DNA of 7,463 nt, from contig NZQO01000030.1 in assembly GCA_002693605.1 (NCBI GenBank), positions 1 to 7,463 of the forward strand. The letters run 5' to 3'. The position numbers and the translations under genes are program-made. This document shows, one piece after another, positions 1 through 6,705 of this stretch. Numbering within the stretch: the stretch's first letter is position 1; each line of letters starts with the position of its first letter. Under the pieces are notes generated by a model that ran no database searches, was not told where the DNA came from, and worked only from the letters and a program-made list of their open reading frames with translations. The stretch comes from Flavobacteriaceae bacterium (GTDB lineage Bacteria > Bacteroidota > Bacteroidia > Flavobacteriales > Flavobacteriaceae).

Positions 1-1238
1 ATTGCCGAAAGACGGAGCACGCCCACGGAACTATGTGCCCAAGTTACCATGCCACCAAGAATGAAAAAGATACTACCCGGGCCCGAGCGAATGCGCTGCG
101 GGAAGTACTCAGCAATTCAAACGCCGAAAATAAGTTCGATTCGCAAAGTTTGAAGGAGGTGTTCAACTTGTGCATAGGCTGCAAGGCTTGTGCGAGCGAG
201 TGCCCCAGCAATGTGGATATGGCTACCGCAAAAATGGAGTTCTTGTACAACTATCGCAAGGCAAACGGCTTTAACTTTTCAGAATACCTTTTCGCCCATA
301 GTAGTTGGCTCAATAAGTGGGGGGCAAAGGTCCCCGCGCTAGTTAACTATCTCTATCAAAATTTGGTTACCGCCAGATTAATAAAGAACCTAAGCGGAAT
401 TTCCCCAGAGCGAACATTACCAAGCCTTTCAACTATAAAGTTAAATAGTAAATCATATAGTGTTGAAAATAAACTTGATAGGTTAAAAACAATTTATTTA
501 TTCGTTGATGAATTTAGCGAGTATCTTGAAGCGCAAATTGCCCAGGATGCGATCGATTTATTGATCGGTCTCGGGTATGAGGTGGTGGTGATAGACCACC
601 TGGACAGTGCCCGGGCGTTACTGAGCAAGGGGTACCTGAGAGAGGCCAAGAAACACGTGAATCGTAACATTGCCTATTTAAAATCAAAAATTTCAGAAGA
701 AACCCCCTTATTGGGTCTTGAACCCAGTGCTATATTGGGGTTTCGGGACGAATATCTCCGATTGGCAAGCGATCGAGAAACGGCCGAGAAGGTTGCTAAA
801 AACTGCTTGCTTATCGAGGAATTCATAGCTGCCCAGTATTTAGAGGGAAATATAAACGCATCGCACTTCACTTCGGAAGCAAAGAATCTCAAAATCCACG
901 TCCACTGCCACCAAAAAGCACTCTCCAACCAGAAGGCGACATTCGATATGCTCAATATCCCCACAAATTATAAGCCCACGATAATGACCACGGGATGCTG
1001 TGGCATGGCCGGAAGTTTTGGCTACGAGGCCGAACATTACGAGGTAAGTATGGCCATTGGCGAGCTGAAATTATTTCCGGCAGTGCGCAAAATTGCTGCC
1101 GAAAACATAATCGTTGCCAACGGTACAAGTTGTAGACAGCAAATTAAGGACGGAACCAATAGAATGGCCTTGCATCCCGTAACAATTTTAAGGAGGGCCA
1201 TGGTACAAACTGCGGCGCAAAGCGCCCCTGCTCTATGA
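1..1238 (+). CDS. FAD-linked oxidase / (Fe-S)-binding protein, C-terminal part (5' partial)
   Basis: The reading frame is open to the left edge (first whole codon at 3), so the ATG at 33 is internal and 411 C-terminal residues are visible. They begin C-R-K-T and run into GTMCPSY, the first iron-sulfur region of the GlpC/YdiJ-like family, with Cys1 and Cys12 visible and a further ligand presumably upstream. A second 4Fe-4S motif, CIGCKACASECP, has Cys57, 60, 63 and 67. The rest is the cysteine-rich (CCG) domain found in GlpC, heterodisulfide reductase and lactate-utilisation proteins: HCHQK (Cys302), GCCGMAGSFG (Cys332-333) and TSCRQQ (Cys377). In related proteins an FAD-binding oxidase half of roughly 500-600 residues precedes this and oxidises a 2-hydroxyacid such as D-lactate, glycolate or 2-hydroxyglutarate, passing electrons through the clusters to the respiratory chain. 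The substrate cannot be told from this half. The gene ends in TGA with no clear terminator. Confidence 0.9.
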   Translation, partial: CRKTEHAHGTMCPSYHATKNEKDTTRARANALREVLSNSNAENKFDSQSLKEVFNLCIGCKACASECPSNVDMATAKMEFLYNYRKANGFNFSEYLFAHSSWLNKWGAKVPALVNYLYQNLVTARLIKNLSGISPERTLPSLSTIKLNSKSYSVENKLDRLKTIYLFVDEFSEYLEAQIAQDAIDLLIGLGYEVVVIDHLDSARALLSKGYLREAKKHVNRNIAYLKSKISEETPLLGLEPSAILGFRDEYLRLASDRETAEKVAKNCLLIEEFIAAQYLEGNINASHFTSEAKNLKIHVHCHQKALSNQKATFDMLNIPTNYKPTIMTTGCCGMAGSFGYEAEHYEVSMAIGELKLFPAVRKIAAENIIVANGTSCRQQIKDGTNRMALHPVTILRRAMVQTAAQSAPAL

Positions 1239-1337
1239 GCGTGTCGCGGCTTCATTAGCTTTTGCGCAAGAATTAGTGGTTCCAAAATAGCCCTCGGGAA
1301 ACAATCTTCTTTATTTTTAAGTTTCGGTAGGATAAAT

Positions 1338-1345
1338 TACATTTG
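1338..1345 (+). promoter_or_regulatory. Candidate -7 promoter element for aroC
   Basis: TACATTTG matches the Bacteroidota -7 consensus TAnnTTTG exactly and lies 14 bases before the aroC ATG. No good TTTG -33 box is found 17-23 bases upstream, where there is only a T-rich stretch around 1313-1318. The call is therefore tentative. If used, the 5' leader would be very short. The rest of the gap 1239-1359 shows nothing else I can assign. Confidence 0.35.
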
Positions 1346-1359
1346 TTGAAAACCCACAC

Positions 1360-2424
1360 ATGGCAGGAAATTCCTTCGGGACCCTTTTTAAACTTACAAC
1401 GTTTGGCGAATCGCACGGCAAGGCAATTGGTGGAATTATTGATGGGTGCCCGGCGGGTATTACAATAGACCTTGAGGCCATTGAAAACGATATGCAACGC
1501 AGAAAGCCGGGTCAATCGGCCATCGTCACTCAACGCAAGGAGCCCGATTCGGTTCAATTTTTCAGCGGAATTTTTGAGGGAAAAACTACCGGAACGCCCA
1601 TCGGTTTCGTCATCGAGAATACGAATCAGAAATCGAATGACTATTCGCACATAAAGGACACCTATCGTCCCTCGCACGCCGATTACACATACGACAAGAA
1701 ATACGGAAACCGCGACTACCGGGGTGGAGGCCGCTCTTCCGCCCGCGAAACGGCGTGTCGCGTTGCCGCCGGTGCTATTGCTAAGCAATTGCTTAAGAAT
1801 GTGCGCATAACCGCCTACGTCTCGTCGGTTGGAGAACTAGAACTAAAGCGACATTTTTCGGAAGTTGATTTTTCGGAAATTGAAAGAAATCCGGTGCGTT
1901 GCCCAGATGCCAAGCTGGCCAGTGAAATGGAAAACTACATAAAATCTGTGCGGAAGGATGGCGATACTGTTGGCGGCAAGGTAACCTGCGTTATCGAGAA
2001 CCTTCCCCTCGGGCTCGGAGAACCGGTTTTCGATAAGTTCCACGCACAATTGGGCAAGGCAATGCTTTCCATAAACGCCGTAAAGGGCTTCGAGTACGGT
2101 AGTGGGTTTGGCGGCACCCGTATGCGTGGCAGCGAGCACAACGATACCTTTAACACTGATGGAAGTACCCAGACTAATTATAGCGGGGGCGTACAAGGCG
2201 GAATTACCAACGGCGAGACCGTTTACTTTTGCGTGGCCTTTAAGCCCGTCGCCACTATTATGCAAAAACAACCTACGATAACCAATCAGGGCGAAGCGGT
2301 AACAATGGAGGGGAAGGGCAGGCACGACCCGTGCGTCGTCCCTAGGGCCGTACCCATCGTAGAGGCGATGGCAGCTTTGGTAGTCGCAGATTTTTGGTTG
2401 CTCAATAAAGTTTCTAAAATATAA
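1360..2424 (+). CDS. aroC: Chorismate synthase
   Basis: This enzyme converts 5-enolpyruvylshikimate-3-phosphate to chorismate, the last step of the shikimate pathway, in the cytoplasm and using reduced FMN. The 354-residue length is normal for the family, and the start MAGNSFG is the usual one. The first signature, [18 protein letters not shown] (residues 16-33), carries the conserved His19. The RPSHADYTY segment carries His106, the second conserved catalytic histidine. The second signature, [11 protein letters not shown], begins at Arg121. The third, GRHDP, has Arg321, His322 and Asp323. All the signatures are intact, so the enzyme should be active. No Shine-Dalgarno sequence precedes the ATG, as is usual in Bacteroidota. 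The downstream symporter starts 14 bases after the stop, so the two are probably co-transcribed, though no functional link is evident. Confidence 0.98.
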   Translation: MAGNSFGTLFKLTTFGESHGKAIGGIIDGCPAGITIDLEAIENDMQRRKPGQSAIVTQRKEPDSVQFFSGIFEGKTTGTPIGFVIENTNQKSNDYSHIKDTYRPSHADYTYDKKYGNRDYRGGGRSSARETACRVAAGAIAKQLLKNVRITAYVSSVGELELKRHFSEVDFSEIERNPVRCPDAKLASEMENYIKSVRKDGDTVGGKVTCVIENLPLGLGEPVFDKFHAQLGKAMLSINAVKGFEYGSGFGGTRMRGSEHNDTFNTDGSTQTNYSGGVQGGITNGETVYFCVAFKPVATIMQKQPTITNQGEAVTMEGKGRHDPCVVPRAVPIVEAMAALVVADFWLLNKVSKI

Positions 2425-2438
2425 TCTCAATCAACTAT

Positions 2439-3740
2439 ATGAAAAAATTAGCGTTACACTGGCAAATATTACTGGGAATGGCCCTTGGGGTCGTTTTCGC
2501 GCTTATATTAACCAATTTTACTTGGGGCGACACCTTTATTGCCGATTGGATAAAGCCCTTCGGAACCATCTTCATCAATGCCTTAAAGCTTATTGCCGTT
2601 CCGTTAATCTTGGCTTCGCTCATAAAGGGCGTGTCAGACTTAAAAGATATCAGCAGCCTTTCAAAAATGGGACTTCGCACCATTACCACCTACGTAATCA
2701 CGACGGTTATAGCGGTTTCCATTGGCCTGGGTGTGGTGAATCTCATCAAACCCGGAAGCACCATTGGGGAAGATACTCGAAACGAACTCGTGGAAGCCTA
2801 TGGCGGAGAAGCTGAAATGAAACGACAGGACGCGCAGAAGCAAAAGGACGCCGGCCCGTTACAGGCGCTGGTAGATTTGGTTCCTGAGAACATAATTGGA
2901 GCATCGGCCGATAACCGGAATATGCTACAGGTGATTTTCTTCGCTATTTTCTTCGGAATTGGTCTGATATTAATCCCCGAAAAAACCGCCCAACCGGTTA
3001 AGGATTTCTTTGATGGCTTCAATGAGGTAATTCTCAAAATGATCGATTTGATAATGCTCGCGGCGCCCTATGGGGTATTTGCCCTATTGGCGGCACTCGT
3101 GGTGGAAGCTCCTAGTGCAGACTTGTTTGCGGCGCTTGGAATGTACGCGCTTTCTGTATTACTCGGTCTTGCAATGATGATCGGTGTCTATGTGTTACTC
3201 GTGTGGATTTTCACTAAGCGATCTCCAGCACAGTTTCTCAACGGAATTGGTCCTGCACAATTATTGGCATTTTCAACGAGCTCTAGTGCTGCAACCTTAC
3301 CTGTAACTATGGAACGGGTAGAAGAACATTTGGGTGTGAAACGAGAAGTAACAAGTTTTGTACTTCCCATCGGCGCCACAATTAATATGGATGGAACGAG
3401 TCTCTATCAAGCCGTGGCCGCAGTATTTATCGCACAGGCATTCGGTATGGATTTAAGTTTGGGCGCGCAGCTTGGCATTATCGCTACCGCCACGCTCGCC
3501 TCTATTGGATCGGCAGCGGTACCTGGGGCCGGGATGGTTATGCTGGTTATAGTACTTGCCCAAGCAGGAATTCCGGAGGCGGGGCTTGCATTGATCTTTG
3601 CCGTAGATCGCCCGCTGGATATGTGCCGTACCACCGTAAACGTTACTGGCGATGCGGCTGTATCAATGATGGTGGCAAAAGCACAGGGAAAACTCGGTAC
3701 TCCCCACGTGAAGGATTGGGACGATAATTATCAGAAATAA
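2439..3740 (+). CDS. Dicarboxylate/acidic amino acid:cation symporter (DAACS family)
   Basis: This is an inner-membrane secondary transporter of the GltP/GltPh/DctA family, taking up glutamate, aspartate or C4-dicarboxylates with Na+ or H+. The 433-residue length fits the family. Hydrophobic segments are visible at about 7-27, 40-63, 80-104 and 161-180, with more to about 385. The hallmark re-entrant loops are present: SSSAATLP at 281-288 (HP1), NMDGT at 316-320 (TM7) and a SAAVPGAG segment (HP2). In TM8 the segment DRPLDMCRTTVNVTGD has Asp390, Asp394, Arg397, Asn401 and Asp405. By alignment these match the GltPh residues that bind the substrate amino group (Asp394), side-chain carboxylate (Arg397) and sodium, which favours an acidic amino acid substrate over a neutral one. 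A charged stretch (about 109-150, rich in E, K, Q and D) lies between TM3 and TM4. The gene sits 14 bases after aroC and is followed by a terminator. Confidence 0.93.
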   Translation: MKKLALHWQILLGMALGVVFALILTNFTWGDTFIADWIKPFGTIFINALKLIAVPLILASLIKGVSDLKDISSLSKMGLRTITTYVITTVIAVSIGLGVVNLIKPGSTIGEDTRNELVEAYGGEAEMKRQDAQKQKDAGPLQALVDLVPENIIGASADNRNMLQVIFFAIFFGIGLILIPEKTAQPVKDFFDGFNEVILKMIDLIMLAAPYGVFALLAALVVEAPSADLFAALGMYALSVLLGLAMMIGVYVLLVWIFTKRSPAQFLNGIGPAQLLAFSTSSSAATLPVTMERVEEHLGVKREVTSFVLPIGATINMDGTSLYQAVAAVFIAQAFGMDLSLGAQLGIIATATLASIGSAAVPGAGMVMLVIVLAQAGIPEAGLALIFAVDRPLDMCRTTVNVTGDAAVSMMVAKAQGKLGTPHVKDWDDNYQK

Positions 3741-3765
3741 ATTCTGGCGAAAATCATAAAGTTTC

Positions 3766-3795
3766 AAAACCCTTCCCATTGGAAGGGTTTTTTTT
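3766..3795 (+). terminator. Rho-independent terminator after the symporter gene
   Basis: An 11-bp perfect inverted repeat has arms at 3766-3776 (AAAACCCTTCC) and 3781-3791 (GGAAGGGTTTT) around a CATT loop. It runs into eight consecutive T residues (3788-3795). It lies 25 bases after the symporter stop codon and should end the aroC-symporter transcript. Confidence 0.92.
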
Positions 3796-3940
3796 ATTAC
3801 CCGTGTACTACGAATGCGATTTTTTTCTATATTTAATCCTCTCCAATTAATTGCGGCGCCCCCATCTACCGGTGCAGATTTTTTTAAAATTAGTGATAGG
3901 TAACCGAAGGCTATGATTTTTCAGATTAAAGATTATAGTG
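3796..3940 (+). other. Non-coding leader of the secreted-protein gene
   Basis: This 145-base stretch is AT-rich and has no coding frame of note. It holds TATATTTA at 3828-3835, which misses the Bacteroidota -7 consensus TAnnTTTG by one base and has no TTTG box at the right distance upstream. It also holds a possible weak hairpin: GCGCC (3856-3860) and GGTGC (3871-3875), with one G-T pair and a 10-base loop, followed three bases later by seven T residues (3879-3885). Together they could make a promoter and attenuator-like leader, but each element alone is weak. Confidence 0.3.
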
Positions 3941-4732
3941 ATGAAGCGACTTCTTTGTACTGTGTTCGTGGCCGTAATGGAATTGGTCCACGCGCAGGTG
4001 GGTATCGGCACGGTAACCCCTGCAGCATCCTCAATGCTTGAAATAAGCAGCACATCAGATGGTGGAAATACCTACAAGGGGCTTATGCCTCCTCGGGTGC
4101 CCACCTCGTTAGCCCGCGACGCGATTAATCCGGGCTATTCCGACTTCGGATTGTTAGTTTTTGTAGAAGAAACGGGCGCACTCCAAATCTGGGATGGAGA
4201 TACCTGGGAAAATATCACCACCGTTACCGTAGCACGACCCGAGTTATGGATAAATGAAATCCATTACGACAATACGGGCACCGATGTTGGTGAAGCTATT
4301 GAAATTGCCGGCGCCGCTGGCACCAATCTCGCAGATTATCAATTACTTCTATATAGCGGCGCAAACGGTCGAATTTATGATACCCGGACTCTTACCGGAA
4401 CTCTGGTCAATCAAACGAACGGTATTGGGTTCTCAGTGGTCAATTTTCCTACAGATGGTATTCAGAATGGCGCTCCAGACGGTATGGCTTTGGTGAAGAG
4501 TTCCACCAACCAAGTAATTCAGTTTTTGAGCTACGAAGGGGTCTTTACGGCCACCGAAGGTCCTGCCAACGGACAATCGTCAACAAACATTGGGGTTAGT
4601 CAAGGCACGAATACACCAGTTGGCACTTCATTGCAACTTAGCGGGCTCGGGAGGGAGTATAACAATTTTTATTGGAGCGTAGGAAACGCCGAAACCTTCG
4701 GTTCGGTTAACAATGGGCAGACCATACAGTAA
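3941..4732 (+). CDS. Secreted protein with lamin-tail-like domain
   Basis: The protein has 263 residues from the ATG at 3941. A GTG three bases earlier is in frame but less likely, and an in-frame stop lies at 3914. Residues 1-18 look like a signal peptide (K2-R3, a hydrophobic stretch, cleavage after VHA before Gln19), with an unusual Glu14 in the hydrophobic part. The mature start QVGIGTVTP, then LEISST, GLMPPR, ARDAI and ALQIWDGDTW (to about residue 92), is a module common at the N-terminus of exported flavobacterial proteins. From about 101 (LWINEIHYDNTGTDVGEAIEIAG) to the end (GTSLQLSGLGREY, FGSVNNGQT) it resembles lamin-tail-like domains that often accompany extracellular nucleases or adhesins. 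No nuclease or other enzyme domain follows, and I see no type IX secretion sorting domain. It is probably a periplasmic or surface protein of unknown function. The gene stands alone between a terminator and the next promoter candidate. Confidence 0.82.
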   Translation: MKRLLCTVFVAVMELVHAQVGIGTVTPAASSMLEISSTSDGGNTYKGLMPPRVPTSLARDAINPGYSDFGLLVFVEETGALQIWDGDTWENITTVTVARPELWINEIHYDNTGTDVGEAIEIAGAAGTNLADYQLLLYSGANGRIYDTRTLTGTLVNQTNGIGFSVVNFPTDGIQNGAPDGMALVKSSTNQVIQFLSYEGVFTATEGPANGQSSTNIGVSQGTNTPVGTSLQLSGLGREYNNFYWSVGNAETFGSVNNGQTIQ

Positions 4733-4759
4733 ACTCCGGTAACCTTTTCGCCAAATCGC

Positions 4760-4790
4760 TTTGCATTCGTGAGAGATTCCGCTATTTTAG
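4760..4790 (+). promoter_or_regulatory. Candidate Bacteroidota promoter of the ligase operon
   Basis: TTTG at 4760-4763 and TATTTTAG at 4783-4790 are separated by 19 bases. This fits the Bacteroidota -33/-7 arrangement (TTTG, about 19-21 bases, TAnnTTTG) with one mismatch in the -7 box. The expected transcript start falls near 4797, about 17 bases before the ATG at 4814. An inverted repeat overlaps the -7 box. Confidence 0.5.
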
Positions 4791-4798
4791 TGAATAGC
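4781..4798. repeat. Inverted repeat overlapping the -7 box
   Basis: GCTATT (4781-4786) and AATAGC (4793-4798) form a perfect 6-bp inverted repeat around a 6-base spacer, covering the candidate -7 element and the expected transcription start. It could be an operator or may be chance. No T-run follows on the plus strand, so it is not a terminator. Confidence 0.35.
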
Positions 4799-4813
4799 TA
4801 AAAAATCCACTCT

Positions 4814-5842
4814 ATGAATATTTGCTTCATAATGTATCCGTGGGAAGAGATAGACCCGGAGAACGACTCGACCTTGGCCTTGATTCAGGAATTTGCCAAA
4901 AGGGGTCACGGCATTGCCGTAACCACACCTGCCAACCTGACCATACGTGATAGCGTGGCATTTGCCTTCTCCAAATGTCTGAAACGGCGTGAAATTATTT
5001 CAAAAACATTGAAGTCGTTTCACGGCAAGGCCGAATTTTATGACGAAATGCTACCGCTGGCCGGGTTCGATGCTATAATCCTACGAAGCAATCCGCCGTT
5101 AGATATGATAATGCTGAATTTTCTGGATTCCGTTAAGGACGATGTCTTCATAATGAATGACTTGGACGGAATTAGAAGAGCAAACAATAAATTGTATACT
5201 GCTGTCTTCGAGGATGATCACAACGAGTTGATACCGCGCACCCACGTTACCAAGAACAAGGAGTATCTCAAGAAAGTTATCAAGGAAGGGCCCGATAAGA
5301 TGATACTAAAACCACTAAACGGCTATGGTGGTTCGGGGGTTATTCTAATTGAAAAAAGCGCCATGTCGAGTATCAATTCGCTGTTGGATTTTTACATAGA
5401 TAATAAGGACGGGACCTCAAACTACGTGATTCTACAAGAATATATCGAAGGGGCAGACAAAGGAGATGTGCGCATTTTACTGTTGAACGGCTTACCCATT
5501 GGGGCGATGCGCCGCGTGCCGGGCGATGAGGACCACCGCAGTAACGTGAGTGCCGGAGGCTCGGTACAAAAGCACGTCCTTTCGCAACAGGAAAAGGAAC
5601 TTTGCCGCCGAATTGGACCTAAGCTGGTCAAGGATGGGCTCTATTTCGTAGGAATAGACGTTATAGGCGGAAAATTGGTAGAAGTAAACGTGATGTCTCC
5701 TGGCGGAATTACCTATATGAACAAAGTGTATAAAACCAAGATTCAGGAAAAAGTAATCGATTTCGTAGAGGACAAGGTACTAGAACGTGTCAACGCCTTT
5801 GAGCGTAGGCAGAAGCTTCGAAAGCACGTAGATGAGGCATAA
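4814..5842 (+). CDS. Glutathione synthetase-like ATP-grasp ligase
   Basis: The 342-residue cytoplasmic protein has the layout of bacterial GshB. An N-terminal domain has DPENDSTLALIQEFAKRGH (14-32) and RSNPPLD (91-97), equivalent to the RKDPPFD region of E. coli GshB. The ATP-grasp domain follows, with KPLNGYGGSGV (166-176, nucleotide-binding lysine and glycine loop), QEYIEGADKGDVR (208-220), RSNVSAGGSVQ (242-252) and FVGIDVIGGKLVEVNVMSP (278-296, metal-binding Glu290 and Asn292). Such enzymes use ATP to join a carboxylate to an amine through an acylphosphate. GshB itself adds glycine to gamma-glutamylcysteine. No glutamate-cysteine ligase gene is in the window and many Bacteroidota lack glutathione, so the real substrate may differ. 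The C-terminal 30 or so residues are highly charged. The gene is first in an apparent operon with an amidohydrolase and a DUF1704 protein. I am confident of the fold and not of the substrate. Confidence 0.9.
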   Translation: MNICFIMYPWEEIDPENDSTLALIQEFAKRGHGIAVTTPANLTIRDSVAFAFSKCLKRREIISKTLKSFHGKAEFYDEMLPLAGFDAIILRSNPPLDMIMLNFLDSVKDDVFIMNDLDGIRRANNKLYTAVFEDDHNELIPRTHVTKNKEYLKKVIKEGPDKMILKPLNGYGGSGVILIEKSAMSSINSLLDFYIDNKDGTSNYVILQEYIEGADKGDVRILLLNGLPIGAMRRVPGDEDHRSNVSAGGSVQKHVLSQQEKELCRRIGPKLVKDGLYFVGIDVIGGKLVEVNVMSPGGITYMNKVYKTKIQEKVIDFVEDKVLERVNAFERRQKLRKHVDEA

Positions 5843-5873
5843 TCTGAACGTAACGCTAAAACTGCTGTCGTAG

Positions 5874-6704
5874 ATGGAAAAGCTCACCATTGCAGAAATA
5901 ATCAAGCACATAAAATCGCGCAGGACCTTCCACGCGGTAGCATCCGATTATTCGTTTACGCTGAAAATTGAGCGATATGAGCCGTACGTATGCGCGGCCA
6001 TACATGACGGGCATCAATTTAGGAGGGAATTGTGGGACAACTGCTTGCATTCCGAATACGATCGTTGGTACGAGGAAGACCCCTGTACTAAGGAATTTGT
6101 AAAATCGCACCCCATCGTTCTCGCTGGTTGCGACAGCCGGTTTGAATACGACTTAAACCGGGACCCCGGCCAAGCCGTTTTTGAGGAAGCTTGGGGCAAA
6201 CAACTGTGGAAAACGCCTTTATCGACTTCCGCAAAGCGGAAGAGCCTTCAAAAACATGCGGCGTTCTATGAAATTACGCACACCCTCGTGGCAGAATTGG
6301 AGGAAATTTTTGGAGCCGCGGTAATCTACGATATGCATAGTTATAATTGGCGAAGGTGGGATAGGGAAGTGCCCGTAATAAACTTGGGAACGAAAAATAT
6401 AGACAACGACCGGTTTGGATCGATGGTCGAAAATTGGCGGAGCGAACTTGCCCAACTCAAGTTGCCAAAGGTAACAGAGATCACCTCAAATATAAACGAC
6501 ACCTTTTACGGCAACGGATATTTCCTGAAATATAATACCGAGAACTTCAAGAATACGTTAGTTTTGGCAACTGAAGTTAAAAAAATTTACTGCGACGAGC
6601 ATCGGCAAATTCTCTTCCCGGAGGTGATTTACGCCCTAGAAAGACAATTGGCTGAAAAGATAACAGCGCACGCGGGACTTTTCAGAAAAACATATATCGA
6701 ATAA
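5874..6704 (+). CDS. N-formylglutamate amidohydrolase-like protein
   Basis: The 276-residue protein resembles the N-formylglutamate amidohydrolase (HutG-type, zinc-dependent) family. Supporting motifs in order are AAIHDGH (41-47, matching the PHxG region with a probable metal-binding His44), CDSRFEYDLNR (86-96), KHAAFYEITH (127-136, the H..Y helix), IYDMHSYN (151-158, the DxHS motif) and TEVKKIYCDE (233-242, with Glu234). Family members cut the amide of N-formyl-L-glutamate or similar acylated amino acids. There are no histidine-utilisation genes around it. It follows an ATP-grasp ligase by 31 bases and is followed after one base by a DUF1704 gene, so its substrate is more likely a product of that ligase or a related peptide. 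The ATG at 5874 has no Shine-Dalgarno sequence but fits the operon spacing. No signal peptide is seen, so it is probably cytoplasmic. Confidence 0.82.
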   Translation: MEKLTIAEIIKHIKSRRTFHAVASDYSFTLKIERYEPYVCAAIHDGHQFRRELWDNCLHSEYDRWYEEDPCTKEFVKSHPIVLAGCDSRFEYDLNRDPGQAVFEEAWGKQLWKTPLSTSAKRKSLQKHAAFYEITHTLVAELEEIFGAAVIYDMHSYNWRRWDREVPVINLGTKNIDNDRFGSMVENWRSELAQLKLPKVTEITSNINDTFYGNGYFLKYNTENFKNTLVLATEVKKIYCDEHRQILFPEVIYALERQLAEKITAHAGLFRKTYIE

Positions 6705-6705
6705 C

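Noticed and set aside
33..35. ATG at 33 as the start of the iron-sulfur protein
   Set aside because: The frame is open upstream to the window edge and codes for C-R-K-T-E-H-A-H-G-T in line with the family's first iron-sulfur motif, so this Met is internal (the GTMCPSY motif).
1262..1269. Palindrome TTGCGCAA in the gap before aroC
   Set aside because: It is only 8 bases with no extension, no partner site and no nearby promoter, so it is easily due to chance.
1273..2430. Long open frames on the minus strand (1273-1788 and 1843-2430)
   Set aside because: They lie opposite aroC, whose protein is fully recognisable. Their translations resemble no family and have unlikely composition, so they are shadows of the real gene.
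3938..3940. GTG at 3938 as the start of the secreted protein
   Set aside because: The adjacent ATG at 3941 gives a standard signal peptide start (MKRLL), and an ATG is the more likely initiator. The difference is one residue.
4254..4496. Plus-strand frame inside the secreted-protein gene
   Set aside because: It is an alternative frame within a gene whose own frame has clear domain motifs. Its translation shows nothing recognisable.
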